Origin: Vandiemenella viatica
Taxonomy: Eukaryota; Arthropoda; Insecta; Orthoptera; Morabidae
Assembly (NCBI GenBank): GCA_031002005.1
Contig: CM061914.1
Span: forward strand, 17,718,148 to 17,782,147
Direction: 5' to 3'
DNA: 64,000 nucleotides
Shown here: positions 10,353 to 20,228 of the stretch, piece after piece
Layout: every line of letters starts with the position of its first letter
Numbering within the stretch: position 1 is the first letter of the stretch
The notes under the pieces: generated by a model
Database searches by the model: none
Seen by the model: the letters and a program-made list of their open reading frames with translations, nothing else
Told to the model about the DNA's origin: nothing
Program-made: the position numbers and the translations under genes

Positions 10353-11540
10353 TAATAAAATTGCGATTAGGCGCACGCCCCGGAAGGAATTTCCCTACAC
10401 ACCCATCTCCTACCTTTCCTGTGCCCTCTTACATTTGCCCTCTGCAAATTTTAGCTTTAAATTCTTTCAACATTTTTGGTAAATTATTCACCATTTCTCT
10501 TGGTAACTTATTCTAATCGCTGGTATCCTTACCCAAAAAAGAGATTCTTCCCACACCCTTGTGCCATGGTAATCTTTTCCCTTCCACGCATTACTTTTAA
10601 TTCTTACACCAAAATCTTTTCATTCCTCATCACAAATGTACGCATGTACAGTCCCACGACCCTCTTCACCCTCCTCCTGTCTAATCTCATTCCAGCTCTT
10701 TTATCATAACTGTTACTGATTGCATTCTGCGTTAATTTCCAGAAACAAATATAGCAGCCATTTTTTGCACCTTTTCTAACTCCTTTATTTGATACAAAAA
10801 ATGAGGGTCAAATACTACACTACCATATTCAAGCAATGGTCTGACCAATGTTTTGTAACCCAATTCCTTTACATCTCTCGTACATCCCTTCATCACTCTC
10901 TCCAACAAGTGCAGAATTTTGAAACCTTTTCCAACTAGCTGACCAATATATCCTGCCCAGTTAAGCTTGTTATCAAATCTAACGCCAAGATATTTACATT
11001 TCAAGTCTTAAGCAAGCAATTCTTTCCCCACCTTATATTCGTAATTAATCTTTTGTTTTTTATTTGTTTATTTAATAAGCTGACTCCTCTTTGCATTTAT
11101 CTTCATCCCACGTTTACCAACCCAACTATATATCCTGTCCAGATCACCCTGCAACTGTTTACAGTCCCCAATCATTTTGATCTTTTTATATAGCATTAGG
11201 TCATGTGCAAACAATCTAATTTCCGATAGTAAACAATCAACACACTTATTCATTAGCTAATACGCCAATATGTTACCCTGCAGCACTCCCATTTTTACTT
11301 CCACTTCTTTTCTGTGGATACCTCATTTCCTTCTCTAACTTTCTGTTTTCTACCTTTTAAAATTCTTCTACCCAGCAAATCACTTTCTCATCCACTCCAA
11401 TAGTTTTTACCTTATTTACTACAATTTTATGGCTCACTCTGTCAAATGCCTTTGACAGATCTAGTGCTACACTATCAATTTGGCCTCCCTTGTCCATTTC
11501 ATCTGAAATATCTTGTGTTTTTCTCCATTCTTATTTATAA
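10353..11540 (-). mobile_element. LINE 3' half, ORF2 reverse transcriptase remnant
   Basis: Read on the minus strand, this carries the end of the RT domain with a mutated catalytic box (FAHD instead of FADD near 11210), then the GDLDRIYSWV block, LVRPLLEYGSVVFDPH near 10830, and the 3' untranslated region ending around 10353. An internal deletion joins the QDIS region to an upstream piece (ATGGAGAA...) near 11515. Frameshifts are present. The minus copy ends exactly where the Helitron at 11541 begins. Confidence 0.78.
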
Positions 11541-13417
11541 CTAGCTGGTACCCACGACTTCGTTCGTGATTGTAAAGAATTCATATTGACAGCTATAGAC
11601 ATCTAACCACCATAGTGCACGATGGGAGACTCGATACTATTACTACACACAAATACCAGTCTTCTGCGCTATATAGTTCCGACAGCAAAGTAAAATTTAC
11701 GGATACACACAAGTCTTTGGATGAAATACGAAAATATTCATGATCGACCAATTTCAAACACCATATCTCACACACTCCCATAGTTACTGAATTTCAGCCA
11801 ACGTTGTGATCGATGGGACACTCTGTGTTACTACCACACACAAACACCACTGATCTGCGATTGATAGTTTTCACTTAAAAGTGATACACCGTGACACATG
11901 CGTCTTTGGCAGAAATATGAAATTGCCGCAGGTCGACCATTTTCATCCCCCATATCATCCACACCCCCATAGCTACAGACATCTAACAACCATAGTGCAT
12001 GACAACAGACACGATTCTACTACCACACATAAACACCAATGCTCCATGCTATGTAGTCGTGGCAGAAAAGTGAAATCTGCGGAGACACATGCCTTTCGTC
12101 GAAATACGAAAATATCCTTGGTCGGCCACTTACAACCACCATATCTCCCACACAACCACAGTTTCTGAAATTCGGCCACTGTTGTGATCGAAACGTGACC
12201 CTGTGTTACTACCACACACAAACGCCAGAGATCTGTGATCGATAGTTTTCACTGAAAAGTGATACACCATGACACTTTTGTCTTTGGCAGAAATATGAAA
12301 TTGCCACACGACGACCACTTTCAACCCCCATATCTCCCACACCCCCATAGCTACCGACATCTAACAGCCATAGTGCACTACATGAGATACGATTCTACTA
12401 CCAAACACAAACACCAATGCTCTATGCTATGTAGTTGTGGCAGAAAAGTGACATATGCGGAGACAGTCGAAATACGAAAATATCCTTGGTCGGCCACTTA
12501 CAACCACCATATCTACCACAGTACCACAGTTTCTGAAATTTGGCCACTGTTGTGATCGAAAGGTGACGCTGTGCTACTACTACACACAAACGACAGTTAT
12601 CTGTGATCTATAGTTTTTGCTGAAATGTGATACACCATGACACTTTCGTCTTTGGCAGAAGTATGAAATTGCCACAGGTCGACCACTTTCAACCCCCATT
12701 TCTCCCACACCCCCATAGCTACCGACATCTAACAACCATAGTGCACTACATGAGATACGATTCTACTACCAAACACAAACACCAATGCTCTATGCTATGT
12801 AGTTGTGGCAGAAAAGTGACATATGCGGAGACAGTCGAAATACGAAAATATCCTTGGTCGGCCACTTACAACCACCATATCTACCACAGTACCACAGTTT
12901 CTGAAATTCGGCCGCTGTTGTGATTGAAAGGTGACTCTGTGCTACTACTACACACAAACGACAGTTATCTGTGATCTATAGTTTTCGCTGAAAAGTGATA
13001 CACCATGACACTTTTGTCTTTGGCAGAAGTATGAAATTGCCACAGGTCGACCACTTTCAACCCCCATATCTCCCACACCCCCATAGCTACCGACATCTAA
13101 CAACCATAGTGCATGACAGGAAAGATGATTCTACTACCACACACAAACACCAAAGGTCTATGTTATGTAGTTGTGGCAGGAAAGAGAAGTATACGGAGAT
13201 ACGAATTTTTGGTCGAAATATGAAAACGCCCTGCACTGACCAACTTTAATCATTATATCTCCCACATCCCCACAGCTATCGGCATTCCGCCAACGTTGTG
13301 CACGACAGGAAACTCCATGCTACTTCCACCCACAAACATCAATGATCTGTGCTAGGTAGTGGTGGCTGAAAAGAGATATATAGGAAAAAACACGTCTATT
13401 TTTATATATATATAAGA
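11541..13417 (-). mobile_element. Non-autonomous Helitron with tandem array
   Basis: On the minus strand the element starts TCTTATATATATA (just left of an A) and ends with the hairpin CACGA-ACGAAG-TCGTG followed by CTAG and then T. TC start, short 3' hairpin, CTAG end and A/T target are the Helitron hallmarks. There is no target duplication and no Rep/helicase gene. The interior is mostly a tandem array with a unit of about 368 bp. A second copy in the opposite orientation begins at 62667. The Helitron family assignment rests on termini only. Confidence 0.78.
11590..13340 (-). repeat. Tandem array, ~368-bp dimeric unit, about 5 copies
   Basis: The landmark GATACACC recurs at about 11882, 12261, 12629 and 12997, giving spacings of 379, 368 and 368 bp. 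Each unit consists of two diverged halves of about 184 bp that share GTGGCAGAAA-type, CGACCACTT and CATATCTCCCACA blocks. The central units are almost identical and the edge units are diverged and truncated. Repeated short open frames on both strands are by-products of the array. Confidence 0.85.
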
Positions 13418-14946
13418 TTGAGGATTTGAAAGAGAAATAGATTTTAAGTAACAGGTTTAGTAAAACCATTATGGAAACTGAATCACGAATGAGAGGGCTT
13501 AAATGAGAAAACAAGCTTAACAACACAATTAGAAAAGAATAGAGTAAAAAAATTGAAATTCGTCCTGACCCTATCATGATGGAACTAAGAAAGCTGAAAA
13601 AGCATAACAAAACAGGTGCAGAAAATATTACTATGGATGTCTTAAAGATAGCAGGATGTGACTTTGTAAACATTATTTAAATTGAGTATGGATACTTGCT
13701 GCTTACCAGAGAACTGGAAAAGTGTGATCATAGTTCATAAAGGAGATATGACAAATAGGGTCAAAAATTATAGGCCAATCAGTTTAACATCAGTTTTAGT
13801 AGGTAAATAAATGGAAATATTAATATGCAACCACATCAGAACATGAGGAATGTAAGTGTTTCTGGCTTTAGGCAATAATGTCCATATAAATCTCGGTTAG
13901 TAGGGTATATGCAAGATATTTCGGTTGAAATGGAAAAGGTAGGTCAAATCGATAGTGTAATGCAAGATCTTTCAAAGGATTTTGACAGAGTGAGCCAGGA
14001 AATGGTAGTAAGTAAGGTAAAAACTATTGGAGTGGGTGAAAAAGTTATTTTCTGGGTAGAAAAATTATTAAACGGTACAAAGCAAAATGACAGGTTAAGA
14101 AATGCATTATAGAACGAAGTGAAAGTGAAAATTTGGAGTGCATTGAGACCTTTGCTATTCTTGATTGTCATGAATGATTGTATTGATAGTTTACCATCAG
14201 AATTTAGGGTGTGTTCAAATGATATAATGCTATATAGTAGCAACAAAATGGGTGAAGACTGTGAACAGGTGCAGAGCAGCTTATTAGGTACACATATAAA
14301 AAAAATAAGGGTTGATCATGATTATAGAGTTGAGAAAGACTTGTTTGTTTTGATAACTTGAAATATAAATACCTTGGCATAACTTTTGATAACAAACTCC
14401 ACTGGACCGACACATCGGACAGAAGTAGGAAAAGGTTTCAAAATCCTTCATTTGTTGGAGGGAGTGATGAGTGGTTGTAATAGAGAAGTAAAAGAATAGA
14501 GTTACAAAACTATGGTCAGATCATTGGCTGGATGTGATGGTGTAGTATGGCACCAATATATTGGAATGCCATACACAGAAGTTGCAAGGGGTGCAAAGAA
14601 GGGCTGCTAGATTTGTCTCTAGAAATTATCACAGAACACAATCGGTAACTGATATGATAAATGAGCAAGAATATGATTCACTAGAAGATAGGAGGAGGGT
14701 GAAGTGTATAAGGCATATGTTGGTGGTAATGTGTGAGAAGGTATTGGTGCAAGAATTAGGAGTAGTATATGAGAGGGAAAAGCTGACCATGACCACAAGC
14801 TTACACTCAACTTCAGGCACAAGGGTGTGGAAGATTTTGTTTCATATATAAGGGGTCAGGGATTGGAATATGTAACCAAGAGAAATGAATAATTTACCAA
14901 AAATGCTGAAATAAATTAAAAGTTGAAATTTGTAGAGGGCAAGAGT
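13418..14946 (+). mobile_element. LINE ORF2 (RT) remnant, part 1
   Basis: The + strand copy of the common LINE covers the RT domain. It has an N-terminal block near 13620 (ATTACTATGGATGTC...), the KNYRPISLTSV block near 13765, DLSKDFDRVSQE near 13970 and the catalytic region near 14215, where FADD is damaged (CSNDIML). The C-terminal block with RRAARFVSRNYHRTQSVTD follows near 14600. Several frameshifts and stops make it inactive. The copy is split by a solo LTR at 14951 and resumes at 15664. Confidence 0.8.
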
Positions 14947-14950
14947 AGGT

Positions 14951-15659
14951 TGTTAGGGTCTTCGGTGGTTTAAATTAATATACTGATTAATTAAAATATA
15001 ATCCACCAGAAGGTTATGTTGAAGATGTTTGTTTATTTTCCAAAAACAACAAGTCAGCGATATTTGTCACAAGCAAAGATACAATCCAGAGATACTAGCA
15101 CAGTCTTTGTCAGATGCAAAGTGACTCAACTGTGAACTAACTGAAAAACTAAACTATAAACTGTATACTAACTCTGTTCTTCTGCCGATTTGTTTATATA
15201 GTCTCTATTGAAATTTTTGGAATTCTTCGAAGGCATCCGCTCGATATTTCTCGAACATTAACAATTACTCAAACAATTAAACGTATTAAAAACAATCAGA
15301 ATTAATACAAAATCACTTAACATAATTACAAAATGATCAGAAATGGTAATTAGAGATACTTAAATACAAAATTATTTACAGAAATTATTTTAAACTGTAC
15401 AAACATGTCCTGTAGACATCATAACTTGCATTAATACATGGAATTACAAACATTTAAGAAATTCTCTTGCACAATTCGGTTCTTAAACATATTAAATGGA
15501 CTTTAAATAATTTTCTTTCATTAAACAAAGTCTATATACACTAATTTGCAAGAAATTGCAAAATAAACATACCAGATCACATTCAAGCAAACTTCAGATC
15601 ACTACAAATACTTCATACAGTACAATACTATTCAAAATTGAGGTATGAGGGCTGTTACA
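14951..15659. mobile_element. Solo LTR (TSD AGGT)
   Basis: A 709-bp AT-rich segment begins TGTTAGGG and ends GCTGTTACA, flanked by AGGT on both sides (14947-14950 and 15660-15663). It interrupts a LINE 3' end whose sequence is continuous across the gap. TG...CA ends with a 4-bp duplication fit an LTR left by recombination between the two LTRs of a Gypsy-like element. It is not similar to the LTRs at 33668 and 45055, so it is a different family. Confidence 0.82.
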
Positions 15660-15663
15660 AGGT

Positions 15664-15745
15664 GGTTACAGGAAAGGGGAAAAATGGGTGTATGAGGAAA
15701 TTGCCACTGGAATAAGCACTCCATTAATATTAAAATTAATTATTT
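15664..15745 (+). mobile_element. LINE 3' end, part 2 (after solo LTR)
   Basis: This piece continues the LINE 3' untranslated region interrupted at 14946. It carries the conserved block GAGGAAATTGCCACTGGA near 15695 and an A/T-rich tail. It confirms that the solo LTR entered an existing LINE. Confidence 0.75.
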
Positions 15746-16189
15746 TTTTTAGAATCACAGACACCTTTATCCTTTAAACGCCTGTTAGGTGATAGGATGT
15801 GATAAGAAGCACAAGATGGTTTTTGAGAATAGGCTCTCAGTACGGCAGTAGTGTGGAGTGGAATAATCTTCTAGTGGTAAAGATATAAGGAAAGGTTGGG
15901 AAATTGTTTACAGGATCATTTCGACATTCAGACCAGTTAAATAGTTTGTAATGATTGTCAAAGTTGACTTTAAAATTTATGCACTAGTTCGTTTCAATGT
16001 AACATACCATTTGGTATTCAGTGTGTATTGAAAATCTATTCAAAATCTGATTAATAATTTAAAACTTGGAATCTTTGTTGAAATTATAATTTAAATTAAT
16101 TTTCATTGCTTATTGTTTGGTAACGGGGGATATTGATGTGAATCTATGTGAGAATTATTTTTATTTTTTCATTTCAACGTGTGTTTCAG

Positions 16190-16267
16190 GCTTCTGTCTT
16201 GCGTGCATGGAGTGGCAAACCAGAAAATGTAGCTGCTGCTCAGGAGGAACTTAAGAAGAGGGCAAAG
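16190..16267 (+). CDS. Ald: Aldolase internal exon E
   Basis: The exon encodes ASVLRAWSGKPENVAAAQEE and then LKKRAK, 26 codons in phase 0 at both ends. This is the last constitutive piece of the aldolase barrel before the variable C-terminal tail. The acceptor is TTTCAG and the donor is GTATGT at 16268. It can splice in frame to either 17253 or 30082, since both downstream exons start at GCCAAYGG in phase 0. Confidence 0.95.
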
Positions 16268-17252
16268 GTATGTGAATAACTTAGTTACCTTCAAAACCTT
16301 CCTCTTTCCATTCATCTAGTGGATGTGTAAAGTATGGACTTTAAATTTTCCCAGAAATATTCAATTAATAAAACATTTTTCTGCTGCAAACAAATTATAA
16401 ACATAAATTGAAATAGGACTGTGTGTTGCATCAAGTTGTTGGTGGAGGTTTAGTAATTAATGATAGTACTGGTAATTACATGAAATTAATAACTCAAATC
16501 TGGTTGGAAGTGGAATTAGATCTGATAACTGATTGTTTAAATTGTAATAATAATTTTTATAGAGAGCTCTGCTTCTTAGTACATTGTTGCTAATATTAAT
16601 TGCTTTCTATCCGGTATACAGTCTTACATTCTGAATGAATGAACTGCTGCAATATATGCTATCTTCTGACATGAAATTAAGGATTATTCTAATTCTTGTG
16701 AGAATTTCTAGAAGTGTTGATTTAATCATTCTAATAGTATCGGTGTTTGTACATCACTGCCTATTTATATGTATTTTATTTACACTTTATTTTTGCATGT
16801 AACTAATTTTGCAATTAAAGTAAAGCTTTGTTTGACAATTTTATATTTTGTAATTTGAGCATTTGCACCAGAATTGTGATTAGTAGCTTGCACCTTGCTT
16901 TTTTAATCTGTAGTTAAATTTCAAATAGAGCAACTGTAAATATAATTGTAGTTGCATTAGTATCTGATGGTTGTGGCATACAGTGGGTCACTGGTTTCTG
17001 TAACCGTATGGTGTTATCTTCACTTGAATAATGCTCAGTGTAATAAGAGTGTTGTACAATGAAATTTGCATGTGTAACATAAATTTTATCAAAAATTAGA
17101 ATTGCACTGTGTTTCAAATTAATAGAAATAACTAAACATATTTTTTAACAACATCATTGCTCTGCTGTTTGATAAATCATAGTCTCCACTGTATGCCACT
17201 GTAGTAGAAGTATCTCTGGTGTTTATCTGTAGACTTGTTGTTGCTTCCACAG
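16268..17252 (+). other. Ald: Aldolase intron before first terminal exon
   Basis: A 985-bp AT-rich intron runs from GTATGT to CCACAG. No transposon or other feature is recognised inside. Confidence 0.85.
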
Positions 17253-17348
17253 GCCAACGGCCTAGCTACCCAGGCTAAGTATGTAGCTGGCTCCATCAAG
17301 AGTGTTGCTGCAACAAAACCCAATTTCATAACCCAGCATGCCTACTAA
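17253..17348 (+). CDS. Ald: Aldolase alternative terminal exon 1
   Basis: The exon encodes 31 residues and a TAA stop, starting ANGLATQAKYVAGSIKS and ending TQHAY. The C-terminal Tyr (equivalent to rabbit Tyr363), which closes over the active site, is kept. The acceptor is TTCCACAG. The other terminal exon at 30082 starts with the same AlaAsnGly and also ends HisAlaTyr, so the two are alternative ends of one enzyme, as known for insect aldolase genes. I saw no AATAAA within about 870 bp after the stop, so the polyadenylation site of this form is unclear. Confidence 0.92.
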   Translation, partial: ANGLATQAKYVAGSIKSVAATKPNFITQHAY

Positions 17349-17428
17349 GCTCTTCTTCTGTCTTCTGCTTTCCAAATAATGGTTTGTTCACTTTTATTTC
17401 TTAACCTCTGTTATTCACATTTGTACAG

Positions 17429-17448
17429 TCCTAGCTCCACTGAACAAG
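17429..17448 (+). other. Ald: Candidate 20-nt micro-exon downstream of terminal exon 1
   Basis: A pyrimidine-rich tract and ACAG precede 17429, and CAAG followed by the ideal donor GTAAGT ends it at 17448. Twenty bases are not a multiple of three and contain TAG, so in the coding frame it would end the protein at once. It could be a 3' untranslated exon, a poison exon or a chance match. Confidence 0.25.
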
Positions 17449-17604
17449 GTAAGTAAACATTCAGTTTTCCCTCTTTGAATTGAAATATGATTGAAGACAG
17501 CATAGTCATTTACACTTTTCACCTGTACTGAAAGAAATATCTAGCTACAAAGCAGATTTTCATATTTATTTTGGGTTCATTTGAATTGTTATTTTTTTAC
17601 TAAT

Positions 17605-17690
17605 TATTATGGGAATTACCCCACACACCTACTTTTTATTATATAAATCGTTGCTTTAAATCCTTTCAATGTTTGCATATCATTTCCAAT
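17605..17690 (-). mobile_element. LINE 3'-tail fragment
   Basis: A short, diverged minus-strand piece of the LINE 3' end (AATTACCCCACACACC and the TTTAAATCCTTTCAATG block). It is too short to say more. Confidence 0.5.
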
Positions 17691-17864
17691 ACTGTACCCC
17701 AGATTTCAAAATAGGCTTATTTTACAGCTTATAACATTGTCTTGAAAATATTATTGTTGCAAAGTTCCTCAAAAATAACTTCTTAAGGCTGGGATATGTA
17801 GTTTTTTAATTATTTTTATTTACTTAAGGACAAATCTTTCTCTTAACACTGTTGTATTCTCAAC

Positions 17865-18285
17865 CTCAACCTCTGAGAAGACTAATTAGGTTTGTAACAA
17901 TTTAACACAACAGAATCAAGAGACACCCATACACTAAGGAACACTTAAGACAGTTAAAGAAATAATTAATAGCAACAAAGAGGGAAGCTATTAACAAGTT
18001 TATGAAGAATATTCTGAGTGCAAGGTGACCACTGAAATTTTCATGACTGTGTAAGAAAATTAACTGGAAAAAAGGAGGAATTTCTGCTATTTTGGGTAAG
18101 GAGGGGAAAGTTATGAAATAGATGAAACAAGCAGAAATATTAACTTATATTTATAAGGATTGTTAGGTACTAAAATTCAACAATGGGATGGGGAAAATCG
18201 GAGTAGTAACTTTTCCACAAAAGTAGAAATAAAGTTAAAAAAGAATAAGGGGCCAGGTTTGCCCCCTTATGTGTTTAAGATGAGG
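17865..18285 (+). mobile_element. LINE fragment (linker upstream of RT)
   Basis: This + strand segment is homologous to 10060-10330 of the common LINE, with the TATGAAGA...GTGCA..GACCACTG block and the following AAAATTAACTGG. It is diverged and broken by stops, and it lies head-on to the minus-strand copy starting at 18290. Confidence 0.65.
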
Positions 18286-18289
18286 GGTA

Positions 18290-19758
18290 TTTCAATTTAA
18301 TTAGAATGGTATGCACACTCCAGTGGCAGTTTCTCTACACACTTTTTCCCATTCTTGCACACTCTACAAATTTTAACTTTAAAATTTTTCAACATACCTG
18401 GTAAATTATTCATCAGTTCTCTTGGTAACTTATTCCAATCCCTGATCCCCTTACCTAAAAAAAGAGAATCTTCCTACACCCTTGTGCCTGAGTCCCAGCT
18501 TGTGGTCATGGTCATCTTTCCCCTTCCATGCATTACTTTTAATTCTTACACAAATATCTTTCCATGTCTCCTCATCAATACACCCCTCTACATTCCCATG
18601 ACCCTCTTTACCCTCCTCCTGTCTTCCAATGAATCCCATTTCAGCTCTTCTATCATAACTGGTAATAATTGCGATCTGTTGTAATTTCCAAAAACAAATC
18701 TAGCACATTTTTTTTCTTCTTTTTTTCCACCCTCTGCAACTTCTGTGTTTGATACGCAAAACATGGGTCCCATACTACACCAACATATTCAAGCAATGGT
18801 CTGACCAAAGTTTTGTAACCCAATTCTTTTACTTCTCTCGTAAATCCCGTCATCACTCCCCAACTTGTGCAGAATTTTGAAACCTTTTCCTACTACCTGT
18901 CCAATGTGTCCTTCCCAGAAAAGCGTGTTATTAAATGTAATGCCAAGATATTTACATTTCATGTCTTCAACAAGCAATTATTTCCCCACCTTATAATCAT
19001 AATCAACCTTTAGTTTTTTATTTGTGTGTCTAATAAGCTGACTCTTCTTTGCATTTATCTTCATCCCATGTTTACCAACCCAACTAGATATCCTGTCCAG
19101 ATCACCCTGCAACTGTTTACAATCCTCAACCATTTTGATCCTTTTAGATAGCAGTATGTCATCTGCAAACAATCTAATTTCTGATAGTAAACCATCAATA
19201 TAATTATTCATCAGAATAATGAATAGCAATGGTACCAATACGCTACCCTGTGGCACTCCCATTTTTACTTCCACTTATTTGGATACTACACTTCCTACCA
19301 TAACTTTCTGTTTTCTACCTTTTTAAAAATTCATCTACCCAGCAAATCACTTTCTGATCCACTCCAATAGTTTTTACCTTATTTACTATCATTTTATGGC
19401 TCACTCTGTCAATATTCTTTGAAAGATCTAGTGCAACACTATCAGTTTGGCCTCCCTTGTCCATTTCAATTGAAATATCTCATATATATACCACCAACTG
19501 AAATTTGCATGAATATCCTTGCCTAAAGCCATGTTGCAGACTTGAAAACCACTTATGCTCCTCACATATATTTCTGATGTAATTTCATACCAATCACTCA
19601 ATTAATTTACCTACCACTGATGCCAAACTGATTGGCCTATAGTTTCTTACTCTATTTCTCACCCCTCCTTTATGTACTGGCACTACTATTCCACTTTTCC
19701 AGTTCTCTGGTAAGCAGCAAGTATCCAGACTCAAATTAAATAATATTTCAAGATAAGG
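18290..19758 (-). mobile_element. LINE copy, 3' half (RT to 3' end)
   Basis: The minus-strand RT part contains the catalytic box LFADDILL near 19165, the preceding VPQGSVLVPLLF block near 19250 and the following RISSWVGKHGMKINAKKSQL block. Further on come YKTLVRPLLEYVGVVWDPCF near 18800 and the 3' untranslated region ending near 18290. Intact FADD marks a reverse transcriptase of the CR1/L2/Jockey type. It is contiguous by homology with 20229-22510; a second LINE tail (19759-20228) has been inserted between. Stops and frameshifts are present. Confidence 0.82.
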
Positions 19759-20228
19759 TACAATATTTAATTTAATTTAATTGCAATGGAGCACACGCTC
19801 CGGTGGCAATTTCCCTTCACACCCAACTTCCCCCTATCCTGCACACACCTACATTTGCCCTCTACAAATTTTAACATTAAATTCTTTTAACGTTTTTGGT
19901 AAGTTATTCATCATTCCCCTTGGTAACTCATTCCAATCCCTGACACCCATACCTAAAAAAGAAAATGTTCCCACACCCTTGTGCCTGAAGTCGAGTGCCA
20001 GCTTGTGGTCATGGTCATCTTTTCCTTTCCATGAACTACTTTTCATACCTACTGCAATATCTTTCCATGCCTCATCGCCAGTATATGCCCTGTACACTCC
20101 CATGACCCTCCTCATCCTCCTCCTGTCTTGCAATGAATCCCATTCTAGCTCCTTAATCATATCTGATTGCATTCTGTGATAATTTCCAGAAACAAATTTA
20201 GCAGCCCTTCTTTGCACCCTCTCCAACT
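19759..20228 (-). mobile_element. 5'-truncated LINE tail nested in another LINE
   Basis: A roughly 470-bp piece contains only the end of ORF2 (VQRRAAKFVSGNYHRMQ, then GVRDWNELPRGMMNN and LPKTLKEFNVKI) and the 3' untranslated region with an AATTTAATTTAATTG-type tail. It sits between two parts of the larger minus-strand LINE in the same orientation. The coding end is nearly clean, so it is younger than its host copy. Confidence 0.78.

Larger units (their letters stand above)
9504..16189 (+). other. Ald: Aldolase intron (6.7 kb), LINE/Helitron mosaic
   Basis: The intron runs from GTACAA to TTTCAG at 16184-16189. Most of it (9935-15745) is a mosaic of LINE pieces on both strands, a Helitron with a tandem array (11541-13417) and a solo LTR (14951-15659). 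The stretches 9504-9934 and 15746-16189 hold nothing recognisable. Confidence 0.85.

Noticed and set aside
11590..13340. Open frames of 80-98 codons recurring across the tandem array on both strands
   Set aside because: They repeat with the unit of the array and encode the same His-rich peptide each time; they are by-products of the repeat, not genes.
11590..13340. Array considered as a CRISPR or centromeric satellite
   Set aside because: The unit is 368 bp with no spacers, and the array sits between Helitron-type ends in a eukaryotic intron.
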